Shown in pieces: positions 57,450 through 64,000 of a stretch of 64,000 nucleotides of DNA. The notes under the pieces are model-generated. The model saw only the letters and a list, made by a program, of their open reading frames with translations. It ran no database searches and had not been told where the DNA came from. Location: the NCBI RefSeq assembly GCF_035083965.1, contig NC_089725.1:24189925-24253924 (forward strand). Direction: 5' to 3'. Position numbers and translations under genes: made by a program. The stretch is from Branchiostoma lanceolatum (Eukaryota > Chordata > Leptocardii > Amphioxiformes > Branchiostomatidae). The stretch's first letter is position 1. Every line of letters begins with the position of its first letter.

Positions 57450-60400
57450 TCACTGCGCATGTGCCTGGGCATGTGCCTGCGCCTGTTTGTAGGTCTTGGG
57501 CGGCAGCTCTGGTGCCAGCTGGGGCACATGTCCGACAGGCGACATCGGCGTGCCGCCATTGATACCAAAAGTCGAGGAGGTTCTCCGCGGGGGCAGAGGA
57601 GGCCTGTGGTCAGGCACAGCGACAGGAGTTCTGGGGGGGAGGTCAGGCACTGGTAAGGGAGTCCTAGGGGGCAACTCGGGGGCGTCCGAGGATTGTGGAA
57701 TTGCACGAGGAGTCATGGGCGGTTCCTCGCGAGACGAGTCCCGTTTTCTTGTCCGTGGAGGCAGTGGCGGAGGACTGGCATTGTCGGAATCAGCCTGGCG
57801 GGGGTGTTTTGTTGTGGAGGAGGGATCTGAAAGGGCACGGAACAAAGCAGGATCATTAAGAATGATTTAATTCAAAATTCATTAAGCAAATCTTTAACAT
57901 GTCATGGAATCATAAGCTACTTCAAACAAATGACAAATTCCTACTCCTCAGTTCGTGGCATCAATATCACAATAACCAAGCAAGAGTATTACTAGAATTA
58001 TAAAATCTTCAATTGGCATCTACATCAGCTTAACTACTGGAATGAATTATTACATACATCTGTATGAGTGACATTTGCAAGTAATGAAGTCAAGGCCACT
58101 TGACCAGTAAGAGTTTAGTGGGCCTGACTGGCCTTGCTTGGGATAATAACAACAAGCAGAGGAGTCTACCGTATCTACCATAACATCTGTACACTTCGTG
58201 TTACTGCCCTTTGACATGGGAGCAATGATGGCCGTTTTGACGACACAAGAGCCGTCATAAGGTAATAAATGTACAATGAAGCGGTAGACGTTGCAGGAAA
58301 TACAGTAGACTTTTTGTCGACACATGCAGGTGTGAGTAGATCAGAGCAGTAGGACGGGAGTGGGTCCTACCTGGCGTGATCAGTACAGGAGCAAACACAC
58401 TGTTTAGACCTAGCAGGTCAGAGCAGAAAACAAAGATTCTTCACTAACAAAAGCAATGCATTTCACATCGCATGGGATAAAAACAAGGAAAGAAACAGAG
58501 TGCAAGGGAAGTTGACAGTGCTTACAGGTTTCATTCGAAGGAGAATAAAAAGGAGGGTTTCCAAAGTGCAGAAGTCACAATGTACCTGACATGTTCCACA
58601 ACTACCTTGTTTTCTGCTGCTGATATGTTGTTATGTTAATTGAAAGCAAGAGGGCAGATCTTACAATGGCAGAGCAGGACTATAAGAGTGGAGCCTGGGC
58701 TTACTTTGAGCTGGTCCTGTCGGCGGGATCTGCACCGAGGCAAACACACTGTGGTCGAAGCCAGTGTTGGAGGGCGGAGTGAGGGGTGTCCGTGGAGACG
58801 GAGGCGTGTTGACGTGCGGCGTGGTGGAACCTCCTGCGTCGTCGTCGTGAACCTCGTGGTAGCGGAAGGATCTCGGCTCCTTGTCCAGAGGAACCAAGTT
58901 TCCGCCGCCGCGCAGGGTACCGGACACTGACATGTGTCGCGAGGAGCTGGGCTTGATTCCCGGGGTTTTCAGAGGGTAGTCTGTTTTCCTTTGCTAAAGA
59001 TAGACAAAATAGCAAAGAGAGAAAACATCAAGACAATATAATAGGGATAAATTATTCCAGAAACATTTTTAATTGATCCTTTGAACAGGAAGTTTTTGCC
59101 CATGGGCAAAATCTTTAATTTTCAAAAGAACCCTTGTTCCTTCCATTGCTATTGTAAGGATTTTAAAGGAGCAGCTGACAAAGCATCAGAGAGAGATGAT
59201 CAGACTAAAAATTGCTTGAGAACAGCTATCATCGTCAAATCTAAGCTAGCAAAATGAAAACATGCTATCTTAAAAATTCTACAATAGAAGTGTCATAAGA
59301 TAAAAATTTCCAGGAACACATTGACTAAAGATCAATATCAGAAGTAAAAAAACACTAATTGCTTTAACACCACCAAAATTGCAATCCCATTTTATGCTAC
59401 AAGCTTAGCATTGCAGATTAATCCACTTACATATTTAGGGGGCTGCTTGGCGTTTCTGGGCTCAATCTCCAGGGACTGCTTGTACAGGTAATCATCAAAC
59501 TCCTGCTCCGTCCTTTCTTCAAGCGGATCCAGATTCTCAAAGAATCTCTGAGGAATAAAAGACAACATAGTCAGCATGAGGGCTAAAATGACTAACCAAA
59601 CTCCTACACAAATATCACATTAGTAATTAATTCTATAAAGCATCCTTTCAATTATCTAGCCGTACATAATCTCTGCTTATGCAACCTAAAGCTGAAAATC
59701 TGTCTAACGCATCATATAATCATCATTAAACACAGCAAGATCACAGCGTGTACCACTGCCACCTCACCCCATATTTCCCCCGGCCCAGGACATGTCCCAC
59801 ACAGCAAGGAATATAGCAAAGCTTCAACATGAGGCTGGAAACCAGTAGCCCTGTAGTCCCACCTAGACCAACTGAAGTCCTACAGTACTATGGCGGCAGG
59901 AAGCACAATTATCTGTAACGTCTGAGTGACTCATCCCGCCTACTTCCGGACTTCCGCTGGAACAAATCAATAACATCCGGAACAGGGCTCATACATATTC
60001 ATCCATCTTCCCTTTGTGCAATTACTTACTGTAATTCTTGATTCTTTTAACGGTGACTTAATTCTAGCTACTTTAACAGTCACTAGTCGACCGCTAAAAT
60101 GTCATCATCACAAATATTTGATCACTAACATTTGAGACAGTGATGTTTGTTCCCACCGATAGAATTAAATGTAGTGAACTACTCCCTTTCCCCCAATCGC
60201 TAAAATCACCAACTGAAATATTAGATGGATTTACAGTACAAAAGGTCACCCACAGAAATGACACAGAAAATTCAACACACAGATTTATGTGGAGAAACCA
60301 TGAATATCTTCATGTCAAGAGAGAGCACAGCCAGTGATAACTTTGAAATGTGACTGACATTTCAGACGTCATCACTGGTGATATTACAGAACGTTTGGAA

Positions 60401-63400
60401 TTAACTGTTAACATCTGACACTACTGTGAATTTGTGGCCAGCAATTTCGTACCTAGATTTTTAGTAGTAGCCAGTGATAAGTATGAAATGTGATTGACAT
60501 TTCAGACGTCATCACTGGTGATGATACAGAACATTTGGAATTAACTGTTAACATCTAACACTACTGTGAATTTGTGGCAAGCAATTTTGTACCTAGATTT
60601 TTATGAGATAAATGACTGATGAAGATCAACTAACACATACACGGTCCAAATCTAGCATGCCTATCTGACGGAAATCCTTCATATCAAGCACTCTTGCTGG
60701 ATGAGTCATTTTCTATACTTATACATCTTCTAGCATCCAGACTGATCCTAAATAATTCAACACAAGTACATATCACTAGAGTCACTTCAACTTTGGGTTG
60801 TCATAAAGCAAGACAGACTGTAGAAACTGAAGGTATTCTGAACATGTGAAGGAGCAGATGAACTGACTCTCCTTGAATGTGGACTTCATGGCTATCTCTG
60901 AACTTATCACACGTTGGTACAGAATACTTGATTTCCTTTATGCTTGGGACATCTAACTGGCTGTCATCCTTGGAGATATCAAATCACATTACAGGAAGGC
61001 TTTAAGTATAGACTGTCTAAATCAACCTTGTTATATACTAGATTGGCACATAAGACCTACGTTTGGCAGACACTTGGGATGACGATGCCCCATACCAACA
61101 ATGCCACCGGCCCGCAGACTAACTCCAATCATTTAGACTCTGACATCAGGTGAAACAATCCCGAATACAGATCCGAAGCAGGCAGCAGTGCAGAAGAAAT
61201 GTCACTAGCCAGACTAAGTAATGATCGGTGGGTGGATGGATTGAAGGGAGGCATCACAGGAAGAGCCAATGATGTCAGAGGGATTAAGAAATTATAGTGG
61301 TTATCAGCATGTGGGTGGAGTGTGTGGGCGGTGCGTGTGCCGCAATCATCCACTCGCCTCTTCAATGACATCAGCACACATCGTGTATCATAACCACTTC
61401 CCTCCTCCCTACACCGGGGACACTGGCCCTGATCCTCAGGGTTCTGCCCATGGTGAAGGCTGATCTTAACCGGGGACAACCAAGGTCAGGGTACACTGGG
61501 TAGGAGAGAGCAAGAGGCTGTGCGGTGGTGCAGAAGGCGGCAGATCTGCCATGCCCACTTTCCTGCCTCAGCCTTGGTTCTGCTCGTGTGGGGGCGGGCC
61601 TGCTTTACCAAACTCAAATCAAATGATGGAATATATGATCAGCTCGGGGAATACACATACTATATCCCTGATTACTCAATGTAATTCTGTGGGCAATCAA
61701 GACCATATTTTCTCTGACCGATGAACCCCTTTTTTTTCCTTTAACGTGGTTAAGACAATTACAGAAGACCAGGATAGCAATTTACCCATCTTCGCTATGA
61801 GAATTCCCTTACTTCCACCATACCCTGCACACTTCCGAAATTTATTGTCTCCACCGGCGGAAAGGGGGTGTTTGAATGACGTCAGGTTGCAGCCTTCAGC
61901 CCACATACCAACGTCCTGGGACGATATCTAGTATGAATCTAAGATCCACTATCTATACACTGTCTCCACTTGTCATAGAAACAGTACAAAGTACAAGACT
62001 TGTATGATGACGCAAGTAGCTTTAAACTTACAGGAAGATTTTTCCATGACCTTTCAGAGCTTCTGCATTTTCTAACTTGTATGACTACGCAAGTAGACTT
62101 TTCCATGACGTTTTTTCCATGACGTTTCAGAGCTATTGCATTTTCTATGGCTAACCAATGATAATCAGAGGCACTTCAGAAGCACAATCATAAGATTAAG
62201 GAATCCTTCAGCTAAAACATACCAGTACTATAATTGTTGTTGTTCACACATAACTATCAAACTTCACAGTGTTATCTTTATCATCTCAAATGCATGTACT
62301 TCCCAGCTCCCTTCATCTACCAACCCTTTGGTAAGAAGAGGTACTTATCATTTACAATCAACAATAGAAGATTTCATTCAAATTCAAGGGCAGGGAATCT
62401 ATTAAAATCAAGCAGTGACAAAATACTGCAGTATTACTAAATGTGCTACTGAAGAAAAAACTTTATCAACATTTGAAACTCCAATTCAAAGCATATGTAT
62501 TCGTACTTTCTAGTAGTTTGACAGAGATACTGTACATATCGTCTGTCTTCTCAGCCACGACCAGTACAAGAGCTCAACTGTTCATTTGAGCTCAACTGGT
62601 TCAAGATTACTTCCACCTTCACAAACTTGATTGCTCCAGCATTGACACAGTAAATCAAATTACAGTAAAATCAATAGACAATACGGCTGATTCTGGTACT
62701 GCTGGAGCCCCGTCCCCCTCTAAACCCCTCCCCATGAGACCTACATGTACAATGATGTCCTGTTCCACAGTTAGACGTGCTTTATACTGAGCGCGGTTTA
62801 ACAGAACTAGTTCACTTTAACCAATCTCTGCCGCTTACCGTTACCGGTCTAAAGAGGATAATCCGGTTTTTCCACAAACTGAACCATTCCACATTCCAAC
62901 CCCAGTCTGGGCCGCTTCAGCGGGGGGCCGTGTCGGTTCCTCTCTGTGTGTAAAGAGGAAACCGGCTCCGGTGACGCTTAGGAGGTCATGATAATGATAT
63001 GCTAATAAGCCTGCGCTAGCAATAGAAGCATATTTTCCTCATTCTGAAACGTTTGTGCAATTGTCATTGAAAGTTGTCGAATGCTTCAAGTGCAATGGCC
63101 TGCCACCAGTGGCTGCTTCTTTGGTGTTCTCCTATGACCCAATCAACATGCCCGGCTTGCAGTACCGACAGCGCGGCGAGGGCGAACGCCGGCGGGTCTT
63201 GCCCGTCCCTGTACATGCGTCTCATCCTCCTTTTTTTGTTGGGCGCGTACGCAGCGTCTCATATGCAAGAAAACGCATGCAGCAAACATAATAAATATGA
63301 ACTACTGCGAGACGAAAATAATAAGTGGCTCTTCTACCACCATTTTGAATCGAGCGCGACTGTAATATCTTGCGCCACAGGTGGCGCACTGCACTTCCGC

Positions 63401-63840
63401 CTGTAGGTCTAAAGACAACCGAATCGGTATTGAACCGGTTCGGATTATTCAAAGCGCGCCAAGTGTAAAGCGCGCCTTAGACAGTACGGTTGGTTCTGGT
63501 ACTGCTGGATCCTCCTCCCCTCCCCCCTCCTAAACCTGCTCCCCCATGAGACCTACATGTACCCTGATGTCCTGCTCCACAGTTAGACAGTAGGGCTGGT
63601 TATAGTACTGCTGGACCCCCCTCCCCTTTCTCTCCCCCTCTAAACCCGCCCCCCTGTGTTAACCTACCCTGACGTCCTGCTCCACAGTTAGACAGTACGG
63701 CTGGTTCTGGTACTGCTGGATCTCCCCTGTGATCTCAGCAACTTTTCTTCTCTTGCTGAAGTTGATGATCCCGTCGGGGTAGTTTGGGAGGAAGTCTGGG
63801 TTGCCTTCTTCTGTCTTAAGTATGTTAGTCAAGTACATGC
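57450..63840 (-). CDS. SOS1: Son of sevenless (SOS) Ras guanine nucleotide exchange factor, last five coding exons (partial)
   Basis: SOS is known to catalyse GDP/GTP exchange on Ras and to be recruited through Grb2 SH3 domains. Exons in transcript order: 63840-63668, 59547-59431, 58993-58705, 58409-58371, 57826-57450; the 5' exons lie beyond the right edge. The first exon encodes the end of the Cdc25 domain ([35 protein letters not shown]). The next encodes [20 protein letters not shown] and SLEIEPRN. The third contains [10 protein letters not shown]. The last carries repeated SH3 ligands (PPLPPR, PELPPR, PDLPPR, PELPPK) and ends [18 protein letters not shown], where human SOS1 has LPPKTYKREH. 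In an unduplicated chordate this would be co-orthologous to SOS1 and SOS2. Stop at 57452-57450. Confidence 0.96.
58371..58409 (-). other. SOS1: 39-bp in-frame SOS cassette exon
   Basis: Bounded by CTAG acceptor and CCAG|GTAGG donor, entry and exit both phase 1. It encodes [13 protein letters not shown] plus a split Gly/Asp codon. Skipping it leaves the frame intact (Asn in place of the insert), so it is a likely alternative exon. Confidence 0.75.
60331..60608. repeat. Two tandem copies of a 140-bp unit in a SOS intron
   Basis: CCAGTGATAA begins each copy (60331 and 60471). Both contain TTTCAGACGTCATCACTGG and TGTTAACATCT, with about 90% identity. CCAGTGAT and ATCACTGG within each copy are inverted and could form a hairpin. 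Confidence 0.88.
62668..62790. repeat. Displaced copy of the SOS exon-end repeat
   Basis: GACAATACGGCTGATTCTGG, then TACTGCTGGA, a C-rich stretch, ATGAGACCTACATGTAC and GTCCTGTTCCACAGTTAGAC reproduce the layout of the 63479-63720 copies about 0.8 kb to the right. Confidence 0.8.
63479..63720. repeat. ~106-bp tandem repeat that includes the end of a SOS exon
   Basis: ACAGTACGG/ACAGTAGGG-type units at about 63480, 63587 and 63692 (spacings about 107 and 105 bp) are each followed by TACTGCTGGA. The rightmost is the 3' half of the coding exon 63668-63840; the others lie in its downstream intron. Confidence 0.85.
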
Positions 63841-64000
63841 CTGAGGAATAAAGGTAACAAAATCATATAGGTATACTAGTATTTGTCAAAAAAATCACAC
63901 TTTGCCTAACACATCATGGAATAGGGGCAACTGAAATACATTGTGGCCCTGTTGACGTATCCTATGATGTGACAGCACAGGGAACTGCAGGGAGGGTAAA

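Larger units (their letters stand above)
59548..63667 (-). other. Large SOS intron
   Basis: 4.1 kb. Besides the 140-bp duplication and the exon-end repeats, the stretch 60600-62660 holds nothing I can identify. Its many small ORFs have no recognisable content. Confidence 0.6.

Noticed and set aside
57146-57706. ORFs on both strands beside the SOS stop
   Set aside because: They overlap the SOS last exon or its 3' UTR in other frames.

Overview
This is eukaryotic, animal nuclear DNA. Genes are split into many short exons with GT-AG introns, 3' UTRs carry AATAAA signals, and introns are full of small transposons. Protein similarity to vertebrate orthologues is high (DCAF8, SAV1, VTI1B, SOS), but introns are short and genes lie only hundreds to a few thousand bases apart. 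Together with the repeat types this suggests an invertebrate chordate, most likely a lancelet (Branchiostoma). That species call is inference; no marker gene was available to prove it.

Layout, left to right. The 3' end of an unrecognised plus-strand gene (17-681) is followed by repeat-rich DNA (about 2.0-5.7 kb) and a possible intronless 268-codon gene (5973-6779). DCAF8 occupies 10590-23419 on the minus strand in 12 coding exons, with a 5'-truncated LINE inserted in one intron. SAV1 (25194-30203, plus, 9 coding exons) is head-to-head with DCAF8 and tail-to-tail with a DUF4200 coiled-coil gene of the CFAP73/CCDC42 type (32760-39240, minus, 10 exons). URAD (41140-42048, plus, 2 exons) is tail-to-tail with an unnamed MYND zinc-finger gene (42313-44691, minus, 4 exons). 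A 4.7 kb interval then holds a pentamer satellite, a 43-unit minisatellite and a TA-flanked inverted-repeat transposon. VTI1B (49457-53286, plus, 7 exons) follows. The last five coding exons of a Son-of-sevenless gene (57450-63840, minus) run off the right edge.

All spliced models were rebuilt by hand from splice sites, and every exon phase closes: DCAF8 683 aa, SAV1 409 aa, the coiled-coil protein 412 aa, URAD 164 aa, the MYND protein 438 aa, VTI1B 226 aa. The genes do not form one pathway: ubiquitin ligase adaptor, Hippo scaffold, ciliary coiled coil, urate catabolism, SNARE and Ras exchange factor. Their linkage is meaningful, because human SOS2, SAV1 and VTI1B all lie on chromosome 14q, so this looks like a surviving piece of an ancestral chordate linkage group.

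The most interesting points are: the URAD-like protein has Phe where the family has its catalytic His, and it stops before the usual C-terminal tail; copies of a SOS exon end lie scattered in its adjacent intron; a 39-bp in-frame cassette exon is present in SOS; a LINE and a hAT-type MITE have readable target duplications; and a 1.1 kb TIR element contains a small membrane-protein ORF. I found no prokaryote-type system such as CRISPR, an operon or a phage, and no clearly novel multi-gene system.
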